In this document: positions 11,461 to 23,004 of the stretch, one piece after another
Layout: each line of letters opens with the position of its first letter
Numbering within the stretch: position 1 is the first letter of the stretch
Source of the DNA: Brachypalpus laphriformis
Lineage: Eukaryota; Arthropoda; Insecta; Diptera; Syrphidae
Reading direction: 5' to 3'
Length of the DNA stretch: 64,000 bases
NCBI GenBank assembly: GCA_945910035.1
Contig: OX246754.1
Location: 227,064,658-227,128,657, forward strand
Translations under genes and position numbers: made by a program
The notes under the pieces: generated by a model
What the model was told of the DNA's origin: nothing
What the model saw: only the letters and a program-made list of their open reading frames with translations
Database searches by the model: none

Positions 11461-13030
11461 TAGCAGTCTCGCTTCTATTTGACACCTCTCGTGAGCAGGC
11501 TGCCACCCTGACATATATAGGCCACCGCTTGGGCATAGATCGACTGGGAATTTTGTAGACAAGAGTGCATTCCACAATCGATGTATCCCCAAACTAACAA
11601 GTTAGCGATAATAGATATCTTCTTAAAGCTCATCTTACATTACATAACATTTTGTGGACCGTATGCATACAATTTTCCAATATTTCCTTTTAACGTACTT
11701 TATGCTCTGACCTTACAAAAATATGCACATTGCTTAATAAATATGTTGCTTAACAAATACACTGAATACATGTTCTGTAATCCTTTTAATAGAAAAAAAT
11801 CTTCCACCAACTGCAACTATTTCATTTCAGTGAATTAAACAAAATCTGCAGCAGATAGATGCCAGGAGGCATCATCTAACACTTTACACAACGCAGCAAG
11901 TTGATTTATAGCAGCAAACATTCTCAAATCCACCTTCCTCCAACTGACCGCAGGGATATTATGAATTCTCAACTTCTCTGGACGTCCTGAACAGGTATCA
12001 GATCTCTCTCTCTCTCTCTCTCTCTCACCCCTACGGAAGCTGCTAAATTCCCAATGTAACGAAATTCTATACCCGGACTGCATGAGTTTGCTGGATACAT
12101 CCGAAGCAAATTGCAGTTTCACGCTTTAGCTTCTCAGCAATTCGTAAAACACCATTTATCCCGTTTTAGGTTTCCAGCAAAATTACGGCGCGCTACGAAT
12201 GTGGCTGAGTTAAAGTGTTCGCCATCGCGTGTGCAAAGGATCCTATATCCATGTCCAATGCAAAAGAGGTGGAGTAGAGAATTCATAGATTTCGTACTGC
12301 ATTATGACAGGATGAGTTATTATTTATGAAGTTTCTTACTTTATTCGCCTTGGTGCGATGGACATTACGATGGTGTCGGAGTTTGTGGTACTTCTCGATT
12401 CGGATCTGATAAGCGCACTCTGGTAAAAGTACTGACATGGAATAGGAGTTGCTCTTGCTCGTTAGATACTTTGCTGGGGTTGTTAGAGTTAAGTGCTTGG
12501 AAAGTAATAGTGTACCGTATAAATTTTCAGACAGATATCAATGATATTGAATGGGAATCTGTTGGGAGATATTGTATCTCCTCGTAGATGTATTTAGTAA
12601 TAATGAAAAATGAATCCTTGTTGAACGTACTAAAAGTATAATATTTTTTTCTAGAGAGACAAATATACGACTTTAGGGAACTGAGTGTGAAAGATAGGAA
12701 CCGTTTACAGAAGCTGGTGTTGTAAATGCGGTTGCTCTTCTGATAGTTGAAACGTTAATAAACTGTAATGCAGGCTAAGTATCAGCTAAAGACTAGTCTA
12801 TTACATTTTTTTTAATTAAAATTAACCACAAAATGAAGCCGGTAGGATTAGCAAATATTCTTAAAAGGGGAGAAAGTGATATACGATTTGTGATTCAACG
12901 TGCCTATTTCCGAACTGTTTAAGTTAGTGAAACCAATTTTTGTCCTGTCTGCTAACTTATTGGATCATGGAACTGGAGTTATTTCTACCTGTTGTATGAA
13001 CCTTGTTGTTTTGTGCCTGTGGTATATAAC
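11461..13030. other. Non-coding stretch with one unassigned minus-strand ORF
   Basis: The minus-strand ORF at 11835-12122 reads with mixed composition (for example AVSWRKVDLRMFAAINQL). I could not match it to a family, and its middle is a translated (GA)n run, so it may be chance. The rest is AT-rich and featureless. Confidence 0.35.
12003..12028 (+). repeat. (TC)n microsatellite
   Basis: Thirteen uninterrupted TC units. Confidence 0.95.
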
Positions 13031-13124
13031 TACGGTGACCATCATTTTTTCCTCTCAAAGCGGGACACCTGTACATTTCTTTCGGCAAAACATACATTTT
13101 TTTTTTTAATTATTTTAAGTTAAA

Positions 13125-13440
13125 GTATTTTTTTTTTTTGCCTAAGGGGTAGTGGAAAAACGCTAATGCGCACGATAAGTGCGAGACTTCTACCAACTTT
13201 AACCCCTTTTCAACAATGACACCATCCACTCCGGAACCGGATGCATCACTTCAGAGTGGTGACGTTTTCTTTCCCCTCTGAGGACCAGCTTTTTCCCATT
13301 TTTCTCCTGGTGCGGGTTTATAATATTTTACCGGCAAGGCTTTCATCAATTTGGTAAACTTACAGAGGGTATATTTACTTCCTCCTCTCTCTTTTTCGAT
13401 CTGAGTACCGTCTCAATGAATAAAGATATTTTATTCCACG
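13125..13440 (-). pseudogene. 3' end of an unassigned retroelement (minus strand)
   Basis: Read from 13440 down there is an open stretch of about 55 codons ending at about 13267, with KALPVKYYKPAPGEKW as its most coding-like part. It is followed by an untranslated stretch that ends in a run of A (T run on the plus strand at about 13126-13139). This is the shape of a truncated retrotransposon 3' end. I do not recognise the protein. Confidence 0.4.
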
Positions 13441-13524
13441 TGTCGATACTCGGGACCATCTTGTTTACGGCACGTATCTACAAAAAGAAACTACTGTTAG
13501 CCCACATCGCTCACTTAGTACCAG

Positions 13525-14759
13525 ATGGATGAAAGAGAGCTAACACGTGAAACGAATTCCATAGAAAAGAAACGGCTTAGCAAAAAACGCAAAGCTGGTT
13601 CGTCAGCGGATAAAAAGATGGAAAGCACAAGGAGTTGCAAGAAAAGCCACAAACAATAAAATTACGTCATCCGCCACCGATAAACGTCGTTGGAATTACG
13701 GACTACAATAAGTTGCATAGCCTCCTTAAAGGAGTTTAAGGTGACATCTCTCCGAAACAAGCAATGTCTCAAAAATTTAATGCCGAGGAGATAAGTTAGG
13801 AAGACCAATGCGTGTTGTGGCAAGGGGACTCCACCCCTCGCGCACTAAAGAAGATGTTATAAACGACCTTCAAGACAAAGGCTTTAAAGTTCTTGATGCC
13901 GTCAATATTAACAGGAAGATGAAGCAACAGTCGGAGGGAGATCAGGAAAAATTGGTAAAGCTTAAATTTCCACTATTCATGCCAAGTTTTGATAAAGACG
14001 AAAATAAAGATATGACATATGGTATCAAGACTATTCTAAACATCGTGGTCAAAATCGAACCTATGCGTAAGAGCTCCAGATCGATCCCGCAGTGTAGGCG
14101 CAGTCAAGGCTTCAATCATACGCAGACTTACTGCTAGAAAGAATGGCGATGCGTTAAATGCGCAGGTAAACATCTCTCGGAAGAGTATCACCTAAATAAG
14201 CAAACGGAAGTCACTTGTATAAACTGCAAAGGAAAACATCCTGCGAACTATCGAGGTTGCGAAGTGGCGAAAGAACCCCAAAAAAGATACGATACGCTTA
14301 AAAATTCCATGCGTCCGAATCCGATACCAATTAAAAATAGATCCAAAATAGCTACGAAAAAAGCAGCGAAAGATATACCATAAAATCCGTCAATATTCAC
14401 TCAAGATCGGGTAATTAAGAAAGACATAAACGTAGTAGAGAAGCAAAATCTTCGAATATTGGCGTGCAGTCTTATGCTCAAGCGGCGATGATTGCTAATG
14501 GCAAGTACACAACAACCCCCCGACAACCCACGGGAGATCAAAGCAAGAAACCATCCAAACTTTAACGTAAAGACTCCTGCTCAACTTGCGGCATTGGAAA
14601 ACGGTGAAAGAGATAGCTCACAAGATCCTGTATCCCATGTTTTCTCCTTAATTCTTGCGAAACTTAAAGAGCAATGTAAAAACAAAAAAACTAATTTTCG
14701 AGAGACTAGTTGCACTAGAAAACAACATTCATAACACGCCCACTTCAACCAAAATATGA
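13525..14759 (+). pseudogene. Jockey/X-element-like ORF1 (gag, nucleic-acid-binding)
   Basis: Starts at ATG 13525 (MDERELTRETNSIEKK, lysine-rich). Continues through HPPPINVVGITDYNKL to a well-kept core at 13808-14137 (VVARGLHPS, INDLQDKGFKVLDAVNI, KIEPMRKSS, CRRSQGFNHTQTYC), which is the PRE_C2HC/zinc-knuckle region of jockey-family gag. Two further knuckles follow: CVKCAGKHLSEEYH, whose last Cys is lost, and CINCKGKHPANYRGC. The ORF is broken by stops near 13668, 13738 and 14135 and by frameshifts. Its last codons (ENNIHNTPTSTKI) end at TGA 14757-14759, overlapping the ORF2 ATG by two bases. The protein would coat the element RNA. Confidence 0.85.
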
Positions 14760-15469
14760 AAGAAACGCTTAAAATTCTTACATGGAAGGTCAACGGGCTC
14801 GACGCGTTAGAAAAATTTGTAGGAGAAAAAGATATTGATACATGCTTGGTCTGTGAAACTCATCTGAAAAAACAATCGAATGTTAAGATAAGGGGATATA
14901 GCGTGTATCACGCCTTCCACCCATCGGAAAGAGCCAGAGGCGGATCATCTTTGTTTATAAAAGAATACATCAAACACTCAGCAGAAATAAAGATTGAATT
15001 AGAAGCAATACAAGTAAGCACGGTACGCTTGAGAAATAGACTTTTTACCTTCAACATTTCGTCTATATATCGTCCACTGCGATGTAAACTTGAAGAAAAT
15101 GATTTCACAAACGTCTTCAACTTCCATAAACTAAATTTTATTATTGGTGGCGTCTTCAACGCGAAACACCCATTCTGGGGTTCAAGGTACACCTCTCAGA
15201 AAGGTAGAACGCTTTATAATGCGGGTATGCAATACAGTTGTGATTTTCACTCGACGGGTAAACCAACATATTGGCCGACTGATAGAAATAAGATACCAGA
15301 TCTGATCGATTTCTTTGTTGTTAAAGGAATATCTAGCAATTGTATAAAAGTTGAAGAAAGCTTTGATCTCTCCTTTGATCATTCTCCAATCATCATGACG
15401 ATAAGCGAAGCTCTGATTAAAAAAGTAGGACCGCCCAGATTAACCAGCGCGATAACTAATTGGGATCAG
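14756..15469 (+). pseudogene. Jockey/X-like ORF2 endonuclease domain, 3'-truncated
   Basis: Begins MKETLKILTWKVNGLDALE. Recognisable APE-type endonuclease blocks follow in order: DTCLVCETHL (usually TE or QETHL), a YRP block, GVFNAKHPFWGS (family consensus GDFNAKH, so one acidic residue is changed), and SFDHSPIIMTI near the C-terminus (SDH motif altered to FDH). Homology stops at about 15469, after LTSAITNWD. The RT half is missing. The family protein nicks target DNA and primes reverse transcription. Losing the 3' half while keeping ORF1 and the endonuclease is unusual for a LINE, because target-primed insertion normally loses the 5' end. Confidence 0.85.
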
Positions 15470-16360
15470 CGTTGCCGATTATACTTCAATCGAAGTATTT
15501 TACTTCGTTTTCATTGACAACACTTCGACTCTTCCTCTTTCCCAAAAATACCTTAACTTTTTGTAGACTTTATATTTTCCCTCTTAATTGGGAAATTGCA
15601 TTACATATTTATTAATGAGCTCTCCCATAAAGTAGCCAAAAATCGTATACGCGAACACATCCATTCGATAATTAGATGGATAACTACAAGTCTACAATTT
15701 CACCCAAAGAAGAAAGTCTTTAATTCTTTTGGCATTCTGTCTTCTGCCTCAAAAATGCTTTGGGGCAGATTATTTACCCTCATTTAAAAGAGTTTATAGG
15801 AGCCTTGTTGTGTCTTCCTCATAGTAGTGCAACTACTGATATGGTGTCTTCCGAAACTAAATTAATTAAGAGTTAAGGAGAAGACAACTTAAAGTTAAGG
15901 AGAAGACAACTGAAAACGGTTTCAAGAACTTGGTATCGCCAAAAGATGTTGTATTAAGATACCACAAAGCTTAGATTAAAGCTCCCTAACTTAAAAAAAA
16001 ATTATGTTTTATTTTTCCATATATGTATAGTCGTTTAATATAAGAAACTCAACTTTTATAATGACACTTCACATCAATCCATCATCATCATTTTTCTCAT
16101 TCTCAAACAAACGATACAGTATAGATACATAGTAGATACAGACACGGTACACGGAGCGACAGAGCACAAAGTACCTATTAACTACCCAGTTATGTATTTC
16201 AATTTCAAGTCTGTTTTTTGCTGTTTCTGTTTTTAGTTTTTCTTTTTTTTGTGCTGTCTCTGGAATTCTATCTGTGAGCAATATTATTTTTAGTATATAC
16301 AATACATTTACTGAGAATGAGTTTAATGAACGAAACAAGTTTAATATGGGGTGGCCTTTT
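15470..16360. other. Interior of the hAT-like shell, unassigned
   Basis: About 900 bases with no recognised protein. It includes a short tandem duplication of a 20-base unit (about 15872-15911, around ttaaggagaagacaact). No hAT transposase motif was found in six frames. Confidence 0.4.
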
Positions 16361-16462
16361 TTCAAAGCGGGACATTTTGCGTTCTTTGGGACAGCGGGAC
16401 ACAAAGCTCGAAAGCGGGACTGTCCCGCCGAAAGCGGGACGTATGGTCACCTTATATATACC

Positions 16463-18902
16463 CCAGATAATTGCTTAGCAAATATATTTACTATAAACCA
16501 AGGGAAGCAATTGCATTAATTCCGAGCATAATAATAGACAAAGGCTATTATGAAATAGTGTTAATAACCAAACCAGGATTACGTAACTCCTTGTAGTTCT
16601 TTTCACTTGGGGCGTTTCTTGATACTGGGTGGGATGTACGAGTATACCATTTCGCTCGCAAAGTTCCTGTTTCACTACTAACTATTATCAACTCTTAATT
16701 TTTGTTGCTGTCTATTCTTCTCCGCTCGCTTACTTTTTGCGCTGTTTATACTTTACTGTCCCTTGGCTTTTTTAATAACTTTTTCCTCGACTTAGAAAAC
16801 CCTCTTATTTGCACTCAGCCAAAAACTTCTGATTTGACACACACTCCACCCCACCAAGAAGTTGGCACTGAACAGCTGAACTACATATGTACCTTTCAAA
16901 CCCACACATACCCATCAAAGCTAACAGAGCCCTTTCCAAAAGTTTTAGGTCATAGTATGGAGTATGAAGTTCATACCCACTATTCTCGATGCACTTCTTC
17001 TTAGGACAGCAGTGGGTTGACAGTGCAGCTGATTCCTGATTGCGCCTTAAAACTGTCTACGTTAATTCAGGAGCCAAACAAAGGATATCGCGTACAGCTC
17101 CAATGTTTACACTGCTTTGCTACTGTAGCATTAACGATCGATATTTATTTTCTTTTAATTGATTCTATTCACAATTCGTCGGAACGCATTGCTGCCCGTG
17201 GAGCTAGGACATAACTTATATAGCAAGGATTGAAGAGATTTCTAAGCGAAGTGCTGGAACAGAATAGAGCTTCTGATGCGTCACACGTATTGCATAAAAT
17301 TCAATGTCATTGTCATTGTCATTAAATGCGACAGGTTACTAGAACTTTTTAATGACAAACTGGGAGTGTGTAGACGCTGTTTAAATATTAATAGCATACA
17401 TTTTGGTAATACTTTAAAGCAGCGAAAGCTTTAAGACTTAGATGAACAATGAAATAAGTTAAAGTAGACTAAATCCGACATTGACACAAACAACCTTACT
17501 CTTCAGCAAATTTTCTCTTTTCACTCAGCACAGTGTAAGAGTAAACGAGTAGACGACATTTTTTTTTTTAGACCATTCCTTATAATCCATGTCAACTGCT
17601 GGCGGCAAAGTGTAAATGGCTGCCAACTATCAGAGAAACGACAGCTGTAGATTGTTAACTTCCACAGAAGCCTTCTGTCTGCTTCCCAGAAAGAGAACTT
17701 TTAAAACCCTGCGGCAGTACTCAGCACAGTACTATACTCGAACTCAGGAGTGTACAGGCTACATGCAGTACCTACTAAAACTTTTTCATATGCCTTTGCC
17801 AGTTTCATTCAGTTTTTAAGAAGAAAATCACGTACCATTTTGTAGTCCTTCAGAAAAAGAAAAAAACTTGTGTTGCAAATAGTTTGAGTCGTTCGAATAA
17901 AACTTTGGTAAATTATTTCAAAGTTTGGTCTTTACGTCGAATTAACAAAACTGTTAAGGACATATGTGCAGCAGTTGATTGGATTTAAAACAATCTGTAT
18001 GTTGTTTCACTCCGTTTTCCGTTTGTAGAGTTGTAGCCTGTGGCTATAAGTGTGTCACAGTACAGCACAGAGTTGTGATAACATTTTGTAACAATTTAAT
18101 TAGAAAAGTTTGCGGAGGGTAGTCTGTTGTATTTTTTGGTCTCTTGGCTTTGTCCATGTCAATTGGTAGTTATGTCGAATTGTATGCATATGTAGAATAG
18201 TCATGTGCTACATAAAAGAAGATTTAATGATTTAATTCAAGAAGAACTGAGTACATTTGAAAAGTACATGCATATGTTTTATCCTTGCATGCATACTGCT
18301 TTGACGTAATGAACCATAAAAGCTGTAGGTGAAGCGCTAGTTATCATAGCGCGGATATATCATATATTTCATACGTATAGGTCATGGATTAGGGCTGTGA
18401 AAGAACAAAGAGGGCAGAAAACAACTCGTTGGAGGATTTAACTGTTCTGAACCTAAAAACTTTCGAACACCTACCTGAGTAACGAATGTTATGATGAGCG
18501 AATTTTCGCCAAGCAGGGAAAGAAACAAAGGTTTCTGCTACTTTCTGTCAGTAGCAAGAGAAAGCCTCATGTATTTTTCTTGAATGGATAATGCTGATTC
18601 CGCATTACACACAACTTTGGACCCAGAAATCTCCGTCATTCCACGAAAGTTGCCAACTGACCTAATGCCGCAAAAAGAGAATTTAGCAAAATAACTGGAA
18701 AGTAATGCGTTACTAGCTTGCTGATACATTCGAATGCAACTGTTAACTATAAATTTGAAAGAATGATTAAAATACCGCAGTGCACTAAGTGAGCCTAGGT
18801 GAACTAAAGGCTGACGGTCGCACCATTTCATCCCAAACATTGAGACGAAATGACGGAACAGACTGCGCTGTAGCTGTGTCGGCAGTAGTAGCAGTGATAT
18901 GA
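16463..18902. other. 2.4 kb non-coding stretch
   Basis: No recognised gene or repeat family. Three short TGTCAT units occur at about 17303-17321. ORFs at 16702-17004 (+) and 18538-18840 (-) lack motifs. It may be unique host intergenic or intronic sequence. Confidence 0.4.
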
Positions 18903-19147
18903 GCTGTCAGAACGCGTGGGCACATTGCCAGGTTAACAGTGACCACCACGGATCACTGGCTCATAGGAGACCATGCAGTCAAACTAGGCATCCCACACAA
19001 CACACTGTCGCAGTTGCAATGTCGCAACTGAAAAGAAACCCTTGACTACTTTTTATGCGCTTATCCGGCACAAGCTAGGGTCAGACAACGAGCTTTAGGA
19101 AAACCCTTCTTTAATTCCATTGAGGAAGTCTCAGAAAGAAAATAGGA
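18903..19147 (+). pseudogene. C-terminal fragment of an I/LOA- or R1-like LINE polyprotein
   Basis: Reads RGHIARLTVTTTDHWLIGD, HAVKLGIPHNT, then after a frameshift ETLDYFLCAYPAQARVRQRA and LGKPFFNSIEEVS. This is the typical end of LINE proteins with a cysteine/histidine-rich tail (a 'GH-x-HA-x-LG ... C-x-x-C ... T-x-x-HFLC-x-CP' pattern). Here one Cys pair and the HFLC His are degraded. It ends at about 19147, immediately before an opposed LINE fragment. Confidence 0.65.
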
Positions 19148-19310
19148 CGAACGATAGGACGATGTTTCTCCCGGAGACTTCTTTCCTTTTTTACCAGGAC
19201 CATTTTCCATTTTTCAGGAAAGGTTCCTTCTTCAAGGCACTTCTGCATTGCTGCTATGAAGAGGTCTACTACTATCGCTAAAGCTACACCATTGTGTTCA
19301 GGCAGTTAAA
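19148..19310 (-). pseudogene. R1-like RT fragment (finger region)
   Basis: Read from 19310 down: ALAIVVDLFIAAMQKCLEEG, TFPEKWKMVLV, KKGKKSPGETSSYR. This is the conserved 'CLEEG-FP--WK---LV--PKGKKP-GE-SSYRP' block at the start of R1-type RT domains. The fragment is only about 50 codons long and lies head-to-head against the preceding plus-strand LINE end. Confidence 0.65.
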
Positions 19311-20330
19311 GGGCCCATGCACACGACACAAATGTCTACATATGTGGTGGGTGCGGCCAAATGCACCGATTTTTCGGTGTCAGCAAGGTTAATTTTTTTT
19401 GTGTCAGTCTCAACTTTCCATATCTTGTAAGTGGGGCTTGTGTGCACATTTTTTCATTTTCGTTCATCCATCGATCGTCAGTCTTATACCACACACAGCC
19501 CTTAAATCGTTTGTGGATTGTGATTTCTGCAGTTCCATGATAGATCTCTATCGGGATCATCCAGAAATCAGAAAAGTGAAGTTCGAGATCTACAAAAATC
19601 TTGACAACAAAACTTTGTCCAGTTGCAAAGAATCACAAAGGGACTGAAAGCTTTTCATATGGAGAAATGGCAACTCTCTTATGAGTATCTCTCTTTTTAA
19701 CTAAAGGCTCCAATAAAAGTAAGAGCTCTTGATATGACGATACATCCGTTCTTATAATTTATTTACAATCCGCATGTTGCTGAACGCGCCCATTGAATTT
19801 AAAATCTAACATTTCATGGACCAATGACAGAAAGAAGCAAACTATTTTTTAAGTAATTATAATATTTTTTTATAATACATCTTTAATCAATATTTCTTTA
19901 AAAATAAAAAAAACCATTAGGTAACACTAACACAGGGCTTCGCAGATTCTTTTTTGTGAGTAATGAATTTTTAAAAGCCAAATAAAAATTGAATTGAATT
20001 AAAAAAAAACACACCGTGTTTTTCGTTTTAATAGCCAATCTTTGGTCCAAATTCGTTTTTGTCTATCCTGCTTTGTTGTTTTTCAAGCAGAAGTCTATAC
20101 ATACAATATAATAAAACCGTAATTATCCTCTCTGTATGTTTATTTGTAGAGGTATCAAGCAAAAACCACTGAACGAAATTGAACTTTATGAATTGCATAG
20201 AGTCTAATTAAATTAAAACGGTGTATGTTTCGTCGTGATCCGCCATCCAAAACGTTTGGAAATCTAATCAAAAGTATCTTATGCAAAATATAAAGTTTAC
20301 ATAATTTTTTTAATGATCATGATGATGATG
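19311..20330. other. Non-coding stretch
   Basis: No gene recognised. A possible LINE-like A-rich tail occurs at about 19976-20008 (attgaattgaatt followed by nine A). The right edge is a GATGAT run leading into the target-site copy of the next LINE. Confidence 0.4.
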
Positions 20331-20341
20331 ATCTCGAATAA

Positions 20342-22757
20342 CCGATGCTCTGATTAAAAAAGTAGGACCGGTCAGATTAACCAGCGCGAAAACTAATTGG
20401 GATGGCTTTAAAAAAGATATTGAAGCAAATGCTGAGCTGAGCGTATCACTTAAAACGCCATATGAACTTGAAGTTGAAGTTAATCGCTTCGTCGAAATCC
20501 TACAGAATGCCGCGTGGAAGAATACTCCCAAACCTAAGAAAACGCCGGCCAGCTACATTCAAACTTATCCGCAGGAAATAGGAAATAGATGATTAAGAAG
20601 AAGAGAAAATCACACAAAAAATCGCAACAAACTCGTGCTCCGCAACATAAAGCACATCTTAACCGTTTGTGCAACGCACTAAAAAGATCTATTAAAAACC
20701 TTAAGGATAATGAAATGCAAACTTACCTAGAAAGCTCAACGGCAGAAAAAGATTCTAATTACTCGCTTTGGAAGGCTATAAAAGGTATTAAAATCCTCAA
20801 ATTTAAGCCGCCCCAATTAGGAAAAATCAACACGGGTGGCAATGGTGTAGTGGTAACATCGTCAATTGCCACGCTAATGGTTCATGGTTCAAATCCTGAT
20901 GTCAGCAAGCATTTATTTATTTCTCATGAAATATATAAAGTCAGTCCGATCATTTGCAAAAGCTTCTGTGAACACTACTGCGAAGGCATAGCACTGGTAG
21001 TAGCTTGGTCATGTGGCTAAATTGTTCGGTCTGTTGATGATGATTTGCCCTTGACAACGATTATCGGGAAAAAAGTACTGTAAACCAGAAGCAATGACAA
21101 TAATAACAAAAATCTCCCCAGTTATCTGGACGCCACCCCCGGAGAATAGCTGAAGCATAAACAACTGAGCTTCAAAGAACCACTACACCAAAAATCTTTC
21201 TCTCTCTCTTCTATCAATCCTTTCCAACGCCCGCACTGTGTGTAAACATGTTAAAGGTATTCATAACCCTTTGAGTGCGCGCAAATTATAAAAAAAAAAA
21301 AAAAACACGAATGGGTCAGGCATGATAAAGAGAAAGCGCAAGTTTTTGCCACCCATCTGGAAGAAACTTTCTAACCGTCTGATGGACAAGCTCTTATCCA
21401 AAATATTAATACGTCTTATATAGCCAATAGCGTAATAAGAAATGCAACACTTACCGAACTTAAAGAAGAAATAAAGAAACTTAAACCTAAGAAGGCTCCT
21501 GGACATGACCTAATTAGGGGAGAGGTTCTTAAAGGCCTACGAAGAAAAGTTCTAATTAAGCTTCTGTTCATTATAAACGCCGCACTTAGACTAGAATATG
21601 TTCCCAGTCAATGGAAAGTCGCCAAAGTCATAATGGTTCTTAAGCCCGGAAAACCGCCGAATGAAAAAACGTCTTACAGACCGATTTCGCTTCTTCCAAT
21701 TATATCCAAGGTGTTCGAGAGAATATTGATTAGGCGAATGCAGCCGATAATAGAAGAAAGGCATCTCATTCCGGATCATCAATTCGGACTCAGAAGTAAG
21801 CATTCTACAGTTGAACAAGTACATCGAATAACACATGTAATCGAAAAGTCACTTGAAGAAGAAAAGATTTGTTCAAGCGTATTTCTTGACGTCTCTCAAG
21901 CGTTTGACAAGGTCTGGAACGAAGGGTTAAAGTTTAAATTACGACAAGTTCTGCCAGAACACCTATATAATATTTTGAATAACTACCTTACGAATAGACT
22001 ATTCCGCGTCAAATGTGGAAACGAATATTCTTGTATCTGTTATACACCCGTGATATACCGCAAGTAGAAGGCACTGAGCTAGCTACATTTGCCGACGACA
22101 CTGCTATATTGGCAGTAGGTAAAACGGTCGAAGATACTACAGAAAAGCTGCAAGAAGCTTTGAATAGAGTAAATAAATGGACAAAGGTTTGGCGAATCAC
22201 ACTCAACGAGACCAAATCTGTTCATGTAAGTTTTACTTATAGGAGTGTAAATAATTTGCCGATTTTTCCAACTCGGTTCAAATCCCGTTTGCAAACGAGG
22301 CTAAGTATCTTGGAATGACACTTGATACAAAGCTGAAATGGAAAACGCACGTTAAGAAAAAACGCAAAGAACTAGATAATAAATGTATTGGTTACTTGGA
22401 AAATATTCCAAGCTTAATATAGGGAACAAACTGCTTTTATATAAGCAAGTGCTAAAGCCTGTATGGATATATGGTATACAACTCTGGGGTTGTACCAAAA
22501 TAAGTAGTATTAAAATTGTACAAACTTTTGAAAACAAAGTGCTAAGAGGTATTGTAAATGCGCCATGGTATATCAGAAATAGCGATATCCATAGAGATCT
22601 TGGCATTAAAACAATCGAAGACGAAATTCAAACATACGCGAGAAAGCATAGAAGTCGACTAGAAAGTTACGTAAATATTACAGTCCTCCAAGTTTTGCAA
22701 GAAAGAAATTTACTACGCCGTCTGCAAAGAACCAAACCTTTAGACTTAGCGCGATAA
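20342..22757 (+). pseudogene. Jockey/X-like ORF2, end of endonuclease and reverse transcriptase
   Basis: The linker (ALIKKVGPVRLTSAKTNWDG, NAAWKNTPKPKKTP, NRLCNALKRSIKNL) is split by a SINE and resumes as EWVRHDKEKAQVFATHLEE. RT blocks follow: KKLKPKKAPGHDLI (about 21480), LKPGKPPNEKTSYRPISLLP (21641-21700), HQFGLRSKHSTVEQV, VFLDVSQAFDKVW and FADDTAILAV (22088-22117). Between NEYS and LYLLYTRDI the segment with the PQG motif is deleted (about 22030), which alone should inactivate the enzyme. A frameshift near 22275 leads to YLGMTLDTKLKWKTHV. The C-terminus GIQLWGC...LRGIVNAPWYIRN ends at 22757. Confidence 0.85.
20835..21303 (+). mobile_element. tRNA-derived SINE inserted in the Jockey-like LINE
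   Basis: The 5' part carries a pol III A-box-like sequence TGGTGTAGTGGT (20843-20854) and a clear B box GGTTCAAATCC (20886-20896), 43 bases apart start to start as in a tRNA gene. About 350 bases of unrelated body follow, then a run of A at 21290-21303. The 6-base repeat AACACG flanks it (20829-20834 and 21304-21309). Joining the flanks restores the LINE protein around GKINT/EWVRHDKEKAQ. The internal promoter would drive RNA polymerase III transcription. LINE machinery supplied in trans would be needed to move it. Confidence 0.8.
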
Positions 22758-23004
22758 ATAACCACGTCTAAACTGCGGAGCTGGTAGGAACTTCTAATGG
22801 GAAGGTCCCTGCAAAACGTCCTTATTTCGTGAAATGGAAACTACTTGATAAGTCGAATACTTAGTTGTAGTAAAAATGAAAACAAGTCTGTTTTGAAGGG
22901 AGTTTTTTTAGTGGGTAAGAATCCCACACTACTATGAGCACGCGCTGTCGATCCTCATAGTGTCTTGTCGAAGATTTTCACCTACCCTCGAAAAAAAAAA
23001 AAAA
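22758..23004 (+). other. 3' untranslated region and poly(A) of the Jockey-like LINE
   Basis: About 230 bases without an ORF follow the ORF2 stop and end in 14 A at 22991-23004. They would carry the signals that the element's own RT recognises. Confidence 0.7.

Larger units (their letters stand above)
13031..16454. mobile_element. hAT-like DNA transposon shell, no transposase seen
   Basis: The left end TACGGTGACCAT (13031-13042) and the right end, read on the opposite strand as TAAGGTGACCAT (16443-16454), form an inverted pair with 11 of 12 matches. The flanking 8-base sequences TATATAAC (13023-13030) and TATATACC (16455-16462) differ at one base, fitting the 8-bp duplication of hAT elements. 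Just inside both ends are repeats of the motif GCGGGAC in either orientation, denser on the right (16368-16441); subterminal repeats of this kind are common in hAT elements. The interior is occupied by a minus-strand retro fragment and half a Jockey-like LINE. The element is non-autonomous or gutted. Confidence 0.55.

Noticed and set aside
11835..12122. Minus-strand ORF as a host exon
   Set aside because: About a tenth of it is a translated (GA)n microsatellite and no family motif is visible; not enough to call a gene.
18538..18840. 100-codon minus-strand ORF as a gene
   Set aside because: No motif, no neighbouring exons or splice pattern, and similar length to chance ORFs in the window.
20841..20900. 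A functional tRNA gene at 20.84 kb
   Set aside because: A and B boxes are present, but the acceptor stem does not pair and a SINE body with an A-rich end and target duplication follows.
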